Of a DNA stretch of 64,000 nucleotides, positions 9,760 through 20,523 are shown in pieces. The notes below the pieces were generated by a model that was not told where the DNA came from, did not search any database, and saw nothing but the letters and a program-made list of their open reading frames with translations. Within the stretch, counting starts at the first letter, position 1, and each line of letters begins with the position of its first letter. Source of the stretch: Gadus chalcogrammus (Eukaryota; Chordata; Actinopteri; Gadiformes; Gadidae); contig NC_079419.1 of the NCBI RefSeq assembly GCF_026213295.1, forward strand, positions 26,761,206-26,825,205, in the 5' to 3' direction. The translations under genes and the position numbers were made by a program.

Positions 9760-12055
9760 GAGCGATGTCCTGCCCCTCGAGCGGCGGCTATTACGGGGCG
9801 AGGGAGAAACGTGTGACAGCGAGAAACACCTTTACAAAAGACGGCTGTTTTCTCCCCACACAATTAACACAGGAGCCTACCGGCCCGGCCATAACTGTTT
9901 CACACGCATCCCCACCCACACATAGGCAGGCCGTCAATAAACTTTGTGTTATTGATCGAGCCAGCCCTACATTACTTTCCCCTCACCACGTCATGCCTGG
10001 CATGACACGTTCGAGAAGGCCGCTAAAACGAGCTCTCTGTCTACGAATGACACGCAGCTCGTTCACAGTGTCAGCAGTCTACTGCCCAGTCACAGTGTTA
10101 TTCCTCCTCGCGTCCCAACGCTCAGGAGAGAGGAAGCTACACTCTTGTCACAAGCTGAGTAGGCAGGGCATGCCTCCGCTAATGACACACACCCAGCCCG
10201 GCCCGGGCAGAGCTCCCCATGGGCTGCGAGGAGGACTCCTCCCCTCGCAGGGGCTCAAGCGTTGCTCGTTTCCATGACAGCCATATCAAAACAAGGGTTT
10301 GCACAGCCGCTTTCAGAGCATTACTCAGAATGGCTGAACTCATGCACCCTGGCCAAATGGATGGACAGGCTGATCAGCAAGGGTCACACCCTGCAGTTCA
10401 CCTCCGTTCTGCCGCGATTCAACGGGATTGTGGAAACAACGCTGTCATCCAAGGATCAACAGCTGTCACTTTTGGCGGAGCTCCAGCAGCTTCTAGCGAA
10501 AAAAGTGATTCCCACGGTCCCGAAGGGAGAGGAAATGCAGGGATTCTATTCCCGTTATTTCCTGGTACCCAAGAAAACAGGAGGGCTGAGACCGATTCTC
10601 GATCTAGCCCTATTCAACAAATGCATCGCGGAGAGGCCGTTTCACATGTTAACAATCAGACGAGTGTTACAGTTTGTAAAGCCGGGCGACTGGTCACCTC
10701 AATAGATTTGATTGACGGCTACTTCCACGTCACAGTGATCCCCAAACACAGGAAATTCCTGCGTTTCTCGTTCCAAGGATCACACTACCAGTACAACCGT
10801 CTCCCGTTCGGCTATTCTCTAGCCCCACAAACGTTTTCCAAGTGCGTGGAGACGGCTCTCCGGCCGAGTCACGCAACAGGAATGTGAGTGCTGTTCTACT
10901 TGGACGATCTGCTTTTGATGGCTCGCTCCAAGGAGGAATTAGCTATTCAAACAAAAAAGCTGGTGATTCACCTTTCGAATTTAGGCTTCACCATAAATTG
11001 GAAAAAGAGCTCCCCCCCTCCCCTCACAGAGTGTGATGTATTTGGGGGTAGAGCTGGATTCAGCTGTAATGAGAGCACGGCTCTCACAGCAGAGGATGGA
11101 GACGCTGTGGTCTCTCCTCCGCCGCTGTTCCCCGGGCAGCGTCGTGACAGCCCTCTCCGTCATGAGGCTTCTGGGCATGATGTCAGCCGCTCACACGGTG
11201 GTGCCGCTGGGGCTGCTTCACATGAGGCGGCTGCAGAGATGGTTTTCTTGCCTGTGCATCGACCCGGTGCACCAACGGCAGCGCAAAGTGACCATTCCCC
11301 TATCAGTGGGCCCCGATTTGACCCACTGGGGCGATCCCCGAACTCTTGCGAGAAGGGGTGCCGTTGGGCAGAGCAACGTCACACATCTCGGTGTTCACGA
11401 ATTCTTCTCTGTCGGGCTGGGGAGGAACATGCGAGTTTCACGTAGTGGGTGGCGTTTGGCCCCCCCCCCCGTGACCATGCATATAAACGCATTGGAGATC
11501 CTCACTGTGTTGAAAGTGGTCCAACACTTTGCCCCATTGTTGACGAATCAACACGTAATGATTCACACGGACAACAAGGCGACAGCACCACACATAAATC
11601 GCCAAGGGGGCGTGCGCTGGGCGCAGCTGCTGAGCATAGCGAGACAGCTGTTATGCTGGGCGCACACGCACTTGCTCTCCATCAGAGCAGCGTACATCCC
11701 CGGTGTCCTGAACAGAGGGGCCAACATAATGTCGAGGGGGGGTCCCCAACCAGGAGACCGGACTCTGCACCACGACTGGACTCTGCACCACGATCTGATC
11801 AATCAGATATGGAGCGAGTTTGGGAAGGCGGAGGTCGACCTATTCGCCACGCGGGAGAACACACAGTGCGAGGAAAATCCCCCACTCGGAGTGGATGCGT
11901 ACGCTCACAGACCGTGGCCGAACACACTCCTGTACGCTTTACCGCCCGTCCCCCTGATTCCCCAAGTCTTGGACCGAGTCCAAGAGGGGCGGCTGTATAT
12001 GATTCTTGTAGCACTGCAACGCACGAGTGCACCGTTGTTTTTTTCGACTATAGTG
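9760..12055 (+). pseudogene. DIRS reverse transcriptase-RNase H region, broken
   Basis: Consecutive pieces in different frames together cover the DIRS pol. 10262-10705 holds the N-terminal RT part with FLVPKKTGGLRPILDL. 10700-10887 continues with TSIDLIDGYFHV and PFGYSLAPQTF. 10888-11035 holds the catalytic YLDDLLLMA box. 11033-12000 holds the connection and RNase H with ALEILTVLK, IHTDNKAT and FATREN. At least two frameshifts and a TGA at 10885 break it. Functional DIRS elements continue into a tyrosine recombinase and methyltransferase-like domain; both are missing because the sequence switches to Gypsy-A 3' sequence near 12,060. The 9789-9980 segment duplicates 8278-8500. Confidence 0.85.
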
Positions 12056-12069
12056 AGACTTTTCGACTA

Positions 12070-12225
12070 CTTTTCCATAGTCCATTCACTTTTCCAAGGC
12101 CTCAACCTTGCTTTTGCCGACGCACTCCAGAACCATGGCTATGCAGACACCCCCCTAAGTAACCCCAAGGCCAATTCATAGTCATGAAGGTGTATTGGGA
12201 CATACACACCTTTAGAAGGGGAGGA
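12070..12225 (+). mobile_element. 3' internal tail of a Gypsy-A copy, fused to DIRS
   Basis: This segment matches 33,025-33,168, the last coding bases and polypurine tract of Gypsy-A. Both end with the peptide SNPKANS and then agaaggggagga immediately before an LTR. An LTR that has internal 3' sequence on its left and a primer site on its right was shared by two element bodies, or was produced by recombination. The ORF from the DIRS RNase H runs into this tail without a stop, so the fusion reads through to 12,181. Confidence 0.8.
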
Positions 12226-12455
12226 TGTAACCCAGGTTACTAGGCCCTTATCAGAAGTCCAGTTTCAGTTAATTGATTAGATCAATAAATTAATAAGATA
12301 GATAAGATAAATGAATAAATAGGGTTTGATTTAAAATAATCTTCCATAAAATGAATAGGATTTATGATTGAAATCTTAAATATGTCAATAAATAGATTAA
12401 AAAGATAAATATACACAAGGTTATTTATATCTGTTTAAAAATAATATTTTTTTTA

Positions 12456-12487
12456 TTTCAAGTGTGGCGAATGTGCCACACTTGAAA
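12456..12487. repeat. hairpin private to LTR copy 1
   Basis: tttcaagtgtggc and gccacacttgaaa are exact inverted copies with a 6-base loop. LTR copy 2 has unrelated sequence in place of the right half (about 33,420-33,465). Confidence 0.8.
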
Positions 12488-12748
12488 TTCACGTAAGGCA
12501 ACGTAGCGTAACCAATCAGACACCGTCAAGGTGTACGTGCCATTTCTCTCTCTCTCTGCCGGACCGTTTTTCTCTCCACAAAACTTTTTGTGGAAGAAAA
12601 TTATTGTTTGCGTGATAGAGCCAGATATATCCCAACGTTTTGAGTTATTATCGGCGGCGCAGAGAACAAAGCTTTTTTTGTTGTTGCCGTGGGTTGATTA
12701 GCGGACCTTGTTTGTGACGGAAACAAAGGAGAACGTGAGTTTGTTAAT

Positions 12749-15098
12749 AATAATAATAATAATAAATGAAATTTATATAGCGCTTAATATGGTACTCTAA
12801 GACGCTTTACATATTGGCCTATCAAAACAAGACAGACTAGGAATAAAAGAAAAACAGAGGTTAAACATGAAGAATAAGGTGGGAGTTAGGTGGGGAAGGC
12901 TACTGTGAAAAGGTATGTTTTGAGGGCAGATTTGAAAGAAGAGAGGGTTGGAGAGACTTTGATGTGGGAGGGGAGTGAATTCCAAAGGGTGGGGGCAGCA
13001 ACTGAGAAGGCCCGATCACCCCAAGTCCGTCGCTCAGTCCGTGGAACTTGTAGCAGGTTGGCAGAATTGGACCTGAGGAATCGGGAGGGGGCGTGGTGAT
13101 GGAGGAGGTCGGCAAGGTAGGGGGGGGCTAGGCTGTTGAGGGCCTTGTAGGTGATGAGTACGATTTTGTAGTTGATTCTGTGTTTAATTGGAAGCCAATG
13201 GAGTTCACGGAGGACAGGTGTGATGTGTTCTCTGGAGCGGGTACCAGTGAGGAGGCGTGCAGCTGAGTTCTGGACATATTGAAGTTTTTTGAGGACTTTG
13301 TTGGTGGTGCCGTAGAGAAGACTATTGCAGTAGTCAAGCCTGGATGAAATGAAAGCGTGGATGAGTGTCACAGCAGCGGTAGTTGACAGGTTGGGGCGGA
13401 GGCGGGCGATGTTTCGGAGGTGGAAAAAGGCAGTTTTGGTAATATGGTTAACATGGGGGAGGAAGGAGAGAGTGGGGTCCAGGATAACTCCAAGGTTACG
13501 GGTTTTGGTGGAGGGGGTGATGGTGGAGCCGTCAATGTTAAGGGTGAAGTTCAGAGTGGAGTGAGTGAGGGTGTCAGGACCAATGATGAGGATTTCGGAT
13601 TTGTTGGAGTTGAGTTTGAGAAAGCTGTTTTGCATCCAGGTCTTGATGTCAGTCAAACAGTTGGAGAGGGTTGAGAGGGTGGAAGGACTGATGGTTTTGG
13701 AGGGGAGGTAAAGCTGTGTGTCATCGGCGTAACAATGGAACCGGAGTCCATGGTGACGAAGGATCTGACCAAGAGGAAGCATGTACAGAATGAAGAGGAG
13801 TGGACCAAGCACAGAACCCTGGGGGACACCGTGGATGAGAGGAGTAGTGGCTGATTGACAGTTGTTGATGGCGATGAATTGATGTCTGTCGGAGAGATAG
13901 GATCCAAGCCAGGAGAGGGCGGTGCCAGTGATGCCAAGGGTGGATTGGAGACGGGAGAGGAGAATGGAGTGATTGATCGTGTCAAAGGCAGCACTGAGGT
14001 CAAGGAGGATGAGGATATTTAGGGAGCCAGTGTCAGAGGATAGCAGAAGGTCATTGGTCACTTTGAGGAGGGCAGTTTCTGTACTGTGTTTGGAGCGGAA
14101 ACCGGATTGGAAGAGTTCAAAGAGGTCGTTGGTGTCAAGGTAGGTGATGAGTTGTTTGGCAACAACACGTTCCAGGATTTTAGACAGAAAAGGTAGATTG
14201 GAGATGGGGCGGAAGTTGTTAGGGGAATCAGGATCCAGGCCGGGTTTCTTTAGTACGGGGGTGACTGATGCAAGCTTTAGGGAGGAGGGGACATGGCCGG
14301 AGGATAGAGAGGAGTTTACAGTGTTAGTGATGAGGGTGGAGAGAATGGGGAGACAGGCCTTTAGTAGTGTGGTGGGGAGCGGGGTCCAGGTTGCAGGTTG
14401 TTGATTTCATGGTTGAGACTATGGAGGAAAGATCAGAGGAGGTGATGGTAGCAAATGAGGAGAAGGATTGACCGGTGGTTAGGGGGGGATCCGGTTTGGG
14501 ACGTAGGGCGGGGTCGATGGTCAACTGGCTGTGGATTGTGCTGATTTTATCATTGAAGAAGGATAGGAAGTTACTGCATTTTTCAGCTGAGAAGGAGTGA
14601 GAGATGGTGTCCAATGGCTTGAGGAGTGTGTTAATGGTGTAGAAGAGGGTCCTTGGATTGCTGCTGCCAGACTGGATGATTCCTGAGTAGTAGGAGGAGC
14701 GGGCTGAGTTCAGGGTGTCGTTGTATAGCTAGAGGTGTTGTTTGTACATTTCCTGGTGGACGGTAAGACCTGTTTTGTGGGAAAGCCGTTCCAGTTGGCG
14801 TCGTTTGGATTTGAGATGCGGAGTTCGTCAGTGTACCATGGGGCAGAGTCGGAGAATGAGACCAATTTAGACTGAACAGGTGCAAGCTGGTCAAGGCAGG
14901 ATGAGAGGGATGAGTTATAGCAGTTAACCAGGTAGTCGGGGGAGTTGTTGTGGGTGATGGTGAGTTTAGCGATAGACTCAGAAAGACATGTGGAAAGAGA
15001 GGATGGTTTAATGGATTTGAGGTTGCGGAAAGTGATGGTGCGTTTTTGCTTCTCATGGGGGGAGGGAATGTGAGTTTGAAAAGTAATGGCATTGTTAT
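12749..15098 (-). mobile_element. L2-like LINE, 5'-truncated
   Basis: On the minus strand the element ends with a 3' tail of ATT repeats (12,750-12,768). Flanking TTGTTA occurs on both sides (12,743-12,748 and about 15,094-15,099). LTR copy 2 lacks the insertion, which defines the target site. Beyond the intact RT region, upstream minus-strand sequence (14,324-15,104) is a decayed continuation of the ORF. Confidence 0.85.
12886..14061 (-). CDS. L2-clade LINE reverse transcriptase, C-terminal 391 residues
   Basis: The open frame starts inside the RT domain and runs to the natural C-terminus. Visible RT motifs are [34 protein letters not shown], the catalytic YADDTQLY and NLGVILD. The C-terminal part has the L2-type pattern SRLDYCNSLLYG and NSAARLL, then HITPVLRELHWLPI and a final SFKSALKTYLF. 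The enzyme would copy LINE RNA at a nicked target. The endonuclease is lost by 5' truncation, so this copy cannot move. The frame is intact to 14,061, which suggests a fairly recent insertion. Confidence 0.9.
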   Translation of the reverse strand: MTNDLLLSSDTGSLNILILLDLSAAFDTINHSILLSRLQSTLGITGTALSWLGSYLSDRHQFIAINNCQSATTPLIHGVPQGSVLGPLLFILYMLPLGQILRHHGLRFHCYADDTQLYLPSKTISPSTLSTLSNCLTDIKTWMQNSFLKLNSNKSEILIIGPDTLTHSTLNFTLNIDGSTITPSTKTRNLGVILDPTLSFLPHVNHITKTAFFHLRNIARLRPNLSTTAAVTLIHAFISSRLDYCNSLLYGTTNKVLKKLQYVQNSAARLLTGTRSREHITPVLRELHWLPIKHRINYKIVLITYKALNSLAPPYLADLLHHHAPSRFLRSNSANLLQVPRTERRTWGDRAFSVAAPTLWNSLPSHIKVSPTLSSFKSALKTYLFTVAFPT

Positions 15099-15614
15099 CA
15101 GCAACTATAGCGCTAGCTCATGCCATTAGCCACATGTACTTCGTTACATATTACTGAACTCCCGTGTCCCTGTCTCTTCAAAAGCGGAACCTGGACTGAT
15201 GAGAGCTATGTATTCTGCCTTGTACCCGGAGTGTGTGTGTGTATGTGATGCTTGAGCCTCTGGTGAGTAAACTTTATTGATGTTCGTCTGATGAACAGAG
15301 TTGAAGTGTGCATCTGTTAATGTTAATGTGGATTAACGGGGCATTAATTTCATGCATGTTGTTTTAAAAATGTTTTATATTACGGTGTTTTAGTTACATT
15401 ACCCCCACTCTGTGTTTAATCTGAGAGTGAGACGCGGTAGAAAAAGGAAAAGTAAAGGAGATGAACGGAAAGAAATGTTCAGCCATTTGTCTCATGTTAA
15501 TGTATAGAAATGTGTTAAGTTGATTATTAGAAAACAATGTACATGTATAAATATGTGTGTTAATATGCATTTATTTACATTTAAAAGTATAGTTTATTTA
15601 TATGAATATTATAG

Positions 15615-16112
15615 TGATGAAGAGAAAGTTCTCTCACGGACACGTCGGACAGCAAAATATTTGATTTAATCTTAAGGCATGATCATGGGAAAAGTACTGG
15701 CAGCAAAGTTTACCGAGAACACATTCGATGAAACAATAGGTGAACAACATTCTTATAGGGAACGTTTCCATTGTGGGTAGGGAGTGGGAGTGACCTAAGG
15801 CCAAGTCAATTTGCAATACAATGGGTGGTTATTGGACATGTCTGCAGGTTTGCAAGACATGGTGGCTGTAAATAGTTTACACAACAAAGAAGTCAGTCGA
15901 TTGGCCTGGTCACAAAACCAGACTTACTGGCTCCAGTGGGAACTTGAATACGAATTAACTTAACCTCTCTCAGTTTTAAGAGAGGAAGGGATTTGTTTTA
16001 AGTTACAGGGAGAATGTATACAGTTTCTTCTAATGTAATAATTATATAAACAAGGTTAATATAATTTGTATGTGATTGTATATTTATAGTTATGATTGAT
16101 ATTTCCACGACA
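15615..16112 (-). repeat. retroviral 3' LTR
   Basis: The 498-bp repeat reads TGTCGTGGAAATATC...CTTCATCA on the minus strand and matches 19,079-19,579 closely. It ends with the canonical TG...CA and abuts the tatag duplication. Confidence 0.88.
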
Positions 16113-16260
16113 GTTACTTTCTTGTAAAATACCAGTTTTGTTAATAGCTGATACTGTAGCACCAGAATCGACAAGAAATTCAAAATGGTTTTGTCCTACC
16201 TGCACGGAGCATTTTGGATTTTCGGTGGGGGTGGAAGACAGTTGAAGAAGCGTTGCCTGG
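16113..16260 (-). pseudogene. retroviral protease, N-terminal fragment
   Basis: The minus-strand frame contains the retroviral aspartic protease active-site pattern, with DSGA followed by TVSAI. It follows the nucleocapsid region and is cut off abruptly by the LTR at 16,112, so the rest of protease and all of polymerase are deleted. Confidence 0.65.
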
Positions 16261-16285
16261 ATCCTTGTTTCCTTTCCAAGGGGTC

Positions 16286-17082
16286 CTAGTAATGATTATA
16301 CTCACCTGGGCGATGGAGCGTGTTCTTCATGGTGTGGGGGCCGTTGACTGGTTCCATGGGCGGGGCCGACGGTTTGGCCCTGTCTCTGTGTTTCTTTCTG
16401 CAATATCTCTCCTGATGACCAATCTTTTCGCAGTAATAGCATCTGGGGGGTTCTTTAACGAGTTGACGTTGGCTCCTTACACAAAGTGTAGCGAGGGCGG
16501 TTTTGTCTTTTATGTTGTTTTGGGCTGTTTTAATAGCGTCTACTTCTGCGGCTGTTAACTCTATTTCAGTCATTAATTTATCAACATGTTCTGCATTACT
16601 AGTTGCTGTTATGTTCAACAGAGCTGTTCTATACACTTCTGTCCAATCTGGGTTGATTTGCATCGTTTTTTGAAAATGTTAGACGCGATTTCTGGAGTTA
16701 CTTCTTGTTTAACTGGTTTCGGTATTGGGTGTCGTTTTGCAGTGCGAATCCATGCATCTAAACAATTCTGTGTGTAATGAAAATCCCATTTCGGATTTGG
16801 TCCAGACGTTATTGTTTCTTTTAATTCTTGTAGTTTGCAAGAATCAAAAGAACCACCTATTGGCCAACAGCCATCTGTCCATTCGTACACATCATAAGTA
16901 AATGGAAAGACCGAGTATATGCCTTCTTCCCTCAAGACTATATCTGCGGGGGATCTTGGTGGCACTATAGGATCGTTTTTTTTCTTACCATAGCGAGTTC
17001 TTACCACGTCCGCTCTTTTTTTTATTTGCTTAGATACCGTTATTGTCACCTTAGCGTCCCGTTTTGATGAATGGGCGCTCAT
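16286..17082 (-). pseudogene. retroviral gag, frameshifted
   Basis: Two overlapping minus-strand frames make up gag. The upstream frame (17,082 down to 16,615) starts at an ATG followed by a basic N-terminal segment. The downstream frame (16,663 down to 16,286) carries one zinc knuckle with the CX2CX4HX4C spacing of a nucleocapsid. The frames overlap near 16,615-16,663, so a single indel separates them. Gag would form the virion core. The frame remains open upstream of the chosen ATG to 17,205 but is hydrophobic and atypical. No matrix or capsid family could be named. Confidence 0.7.
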
Positions 17083-19078
17083 TTTACTCTTTATGACTGT
17101 GGAGTCAGACGTTCTTTTGGAAAGAAAACACAAACAAATTAATACGAATAAAGGAATACACACACAGCTGATACAACAGATAGGGATATACGAAACAAAA
17201 CACAATCACTTGGGTTATAGTTTTACGTCATGAATTCTTTAATGCTAAAAGTAGGCTATGTTAATGTTATTTAATAATTTAAAACATGTGGGACTCAACG
17301 TAAATGGAGATCTGTTTGATAAAGAAACAAAGAAATGTTACCTAACTGAATGATATTAATATATTTTGTACAAATCTGTAAATCAGAGTAAAGTCAATGT
17401 CTCAAAGGAGCCCGATTTATTTTTTTCTATGTTAGTTTCAGGGTACTCACTCGTGGTTTGTCAATCAAACCTGTTTGAAGAATAAACTTCTGTGGAGTTG
17501 AATTGTCCTCTGGTTCTGGATCAGTGTCCTGAACTGCTACGTTTTCGGGCATTCGTTCCTTGGACATTGCTATTTATCTGATAAGATCTCTCAGATCATA
17601 TTAATACAACTCAGCAGTAAATCTATTACAATCGCATTCAATACATTTAGAATTTCGGGACGGCGTAAAACTGCTTCTTCTCCAGCGCTGTGGAGAGAAG
17701 AAGGGTCTACAAGAGGTTGTAGACAACATGAAAAGCAAAGCATTGAAAGAAAGGATAGAAATACGGCGGCGAAAAATACATAACATAACAATTGGGATGA
17801 GGCACAACGATGTTTTTATATATTTTTCTTTTCACAACCGAGGGGGCCCTATTCCCTCAGTTGTTTCAGTGCCATACTTACCTGCTGGCACTGTTTGCGT
17901 CCGTAAAAGGCCGGACGTTATTTCTCTATTATATTTAGTTTTACCACTCGTCCACTTTTCTGAAATAAAAGAAGTTTAGTAACATGACAAGAAAAGTTGA
18001 ACAATGGTTCAATCAAATTTTTCCGCCGTCGTTGGTGTCTTTAGGTTGGGAGGCTCCTCTATTTTATGTACATTTCATTCAGGTTCAAACAACATGAGGC
18101 CACTCAATTCATCCTACTTGGTTTTCCCCGTGGGTGCAATCATCAGCCCTATTTGAAATAGATCTCTAGTGTCCATTCATCACACCTTTGAACCGTTTCT
18201 GTCAGTGCAGAAACGGGTGCAAAGGTCCGGGTCAAAATTAAATAACTTCTTCCCGTGGGTGCATTATCAGCCCTATTTGAAATAGATCTTTATCTATTCA
18301 TCATACCAGTGAAAGGTCTGTCAGTACAGAAAACGTTCAAAGGTCCTGGGTCAGAATTGCATAACTTCCGAGGGACGTACATTACCCATTCATCTGAGGT
18401 CCAAGCAAATACATTCACTGGTTGGCCGTATGTGGGGTCCCAAACTGTTTTATTACTGGGCTACTTATTGAATGGGTTCTACTTGGGATACACAGTTCAT
18501 TAACACACCAACGTAACTCTTGTAATGTACGTAGTTCTTTGGAGGGTTCTTACCCTTACTGAGAGTAATCAAAACGGTCTCCGCCAACATTCCTGCATTC
18601 GGCACAGAACATGAGTTAATCTGCAGAGCGAAATCTTGCTAATGATTCGCACGGCACAAGCTTCCATTCGTAGTAACAAACAGTCTACTACTGGCCAATC
18701 ATTGATGCCTACGTAGTACGGATTATCAATTCGTAGGGATTCCTAATTCTTGGATATTTTAGCAAAAAAATATCAGACAGAGCCTCCGCCTAAATAAGAA
18801 TTTAAATGAAACCTCATGCTTTTAGATCGATCTTCCCGAGGGCGTTATCTTAACCCTTATACCAAAGGCAGGCAACTATGTCCACTTATCCCCTCTTTAG
18901 CTGCATAGTTGTTTTTAAGTGCTAATCGCCTCCCAAAGATCCTAATCACATGTGTTTATCTATTTTCCAAATTCCGGATCCCGTCAGAGGGTCAGAATGG
19001 CAAGATAGTCATTTAAAAAAAAAAACATAACTTACCAGTCTGATGATCTCATATTGGGATCCTGCCGACAACGCCATT
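17083..19078 (-). other. retroviral leader with a tandem duplication
   Basis: About 2 kb lies between the full 5'-side LTR and gag. The primer-binding-like site (TGGCGTTGTCGGCAGGATCC on the minus strand) starts two bases after the LTR at 19,076. A ~122-bp segment is tandemly duplicated at 18,124-18,248 and 18,249-18,369. Short minus-strand frames at 17,591-17,807 have no recognised domain. A leader this long is unusual and may contain material from a second element. Confidence 0.5.
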
Positions 19079-19579
19079 TGATGAAGAGAAAGTTCTCTCA
19101 CGGACACGGTCGGACAGCGAAATATTTGATTTAATCTTAAGGCATGATCATGGGAAAAGTACTGGCAGCAAAGTTTACCGAGAACACATTCGATAAACAA
19201 TAGGTGACAACATTCTTATAGGGAACGTTTCCAGTGTGGGTAGGGAGTGGGAAGTGACCTAAGGCCAGAGTCAAGTTGCAATACAATGGGTGGTTATTGA
19301 CATGTCTGCAGGTTTGCAAGACATGGTGGCTGTAAATAGTTTACACAACAAAGAAGTCAGTCCGATTGGCCTGGTCACAAAACCAGACTTACTGGCTCCA
19401 GGTGGGAACTTGAATACTATTAACTTAAACCTCTCTCAATTTAAGAGAGGAAGGGATTTGTTTTAAGTTACAGGGGAGAATGTATACAGTTTTCTTCTAA
19501 TGTAATAATTATATAAACAAGGTTAATATAATTTGTATGTGATTGCATATTTATAGTTATGATTGATATTTCCACGACA
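19079..19579 (-). repeat. retroviral LTR, internal copy
   Basis: The 501-bp repeat is nearly identical to 15,615-16,112. On the minus strand it is preceded by a purine run (aaaaagggagaaac), as a 3' LTR would be, and followed by a primer site, as a 5' LTR would be. It therefore sat between two proviral bodies. Confidence 0.85.
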
Positions 19580-20047
19580 GTTTCTCCCTTTTTGATCATA
19601 AGATCACACTTAATTACAGGTAGTATATTATGGCACAGGATTACAAATGATGGTGAACAAGTTAAAACACAGAATAATAGGAACAAATTCAAAGAAATTA
19701 GTAAAATCAATCATTAATAAGTACTCAATATGTACATTTGTAAGAATTTGCAAATTCAAAGAAATTGTAAAAGTAAATGATCAATATGTAACATTAGTAA
19801 AATTTATGTCGAGCATGTTAGGTCACTCATTCTTCATTGGAGTAAGTGGCCCATTCTTGGTGGTGTTGAAGTGGGTTTGAGCTGCAGCAAGTGGGCTTGC
19901 AAACTGGTTGTGTGATGATGTGGTTAGCTGGTTAAGTTACAGGGAGAATGTAGACATTTCTTCTAATGTAATAATTATATAGAACAAGGTTAATATAATT
20001 TTGTATGTGATTGTATATTTATAGTTATGATTGATATTTCCACGACA
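19580..20047 (-). mobile_element. partial LTR plus retroviral 3' internal remnant
   Basis: 19,933-20,047 matches only the first ~115 bases of the LTR. 19,580-19,932 is then an AT-rich 3' internal piece that ends in the polypurine tract. The junction at 19,932/19,933 marks a large deletion removing the rest of the outer LTR and nearly all of that proviral body. Confidence 0.75.
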
Positions 20048-20523
20048 TATAGTAACCCTTTTTCTGGCCTTTTAGGCCGTTTTTTTTTTTGCTTTGTATG
20101 GATTCCTGGTTGAGATCTGCATGAAGATTCTGCGTCCCGCTGGGATTTCTCCCATCTCTGTAGAGGGTAGTGGGGAACCTCAGTGGTAGTGGCGAGCTAC
20201 CCAAACCAAGGACTGTTATTTTGTTACAAAGATTCAGATTTTCCAAGTGCTGGATGTATTGAGAAACTGTGGTTGATATCTCTTGTTTTTTTGATTTATT
20301 ATTTTTATTTTACTTCTTAAATCCACACATATAGCTCTTAAAAACGTACCTGTTGATTGTGTGAGTCCTTTACTCTGTCACTCAATGCATATTGCTAATA
20401 CCCCTTTCCCCTATAGCGATCTAGACTTCAGATTTTCTGACCAACGTTTTAATTAATGCACTGATAAATATATCTGTATCTCCCAGTCTTTACCATCGAC
20501 GGTTAGAGCTGATGCTGGTTACA

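Larger units (their letters stand above)
15615..20047 (-). mobile_element. endogenous retrovirus, deleted and with three LTR pieces
   Basis: The element is inserted in Gypsy-A LTR copy 1 with a 5-bp duplication, tatag (15610-15614 and 20048-20052). The empty site is visible in LTR copy 2. In minus-strand order it consists of: the first 115 bases of an LTR (20,047-19,933); a 353-bp 3' internal piece ending in a polypurine tract; a full LTR (19,579-19,079); a primer site; a long leader; gag; the start of protease; and a full LTR (16,112-15,615). Most of pol and env is missing. The order implies recombination between tandem or LTR-sharing proviruses followed by deletion. Class is uncertain. Confidence 0.85.
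12226..20523 (+). repeat. Gypsy-A LTR copy 1 (5' LTR), interrupted twice
   Basis: The LTR begins TGTAACCCAGG and ends GCTGGTTACA. It matches the intact 1,555-bp LTR at 33,169-34,723 once two insertions are removed: an L2-like LINE at about 12,749-15,098 and an endogenous retrovirus at 15,615-20,047. A primer-binding-like site follows (TGGCGAGCTAGCCAGGAG at 20528-20545). Two small segments differ from copy 2 by forming new hairpins (12456-12487 and 12576-12593). Confidence 0.9.
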
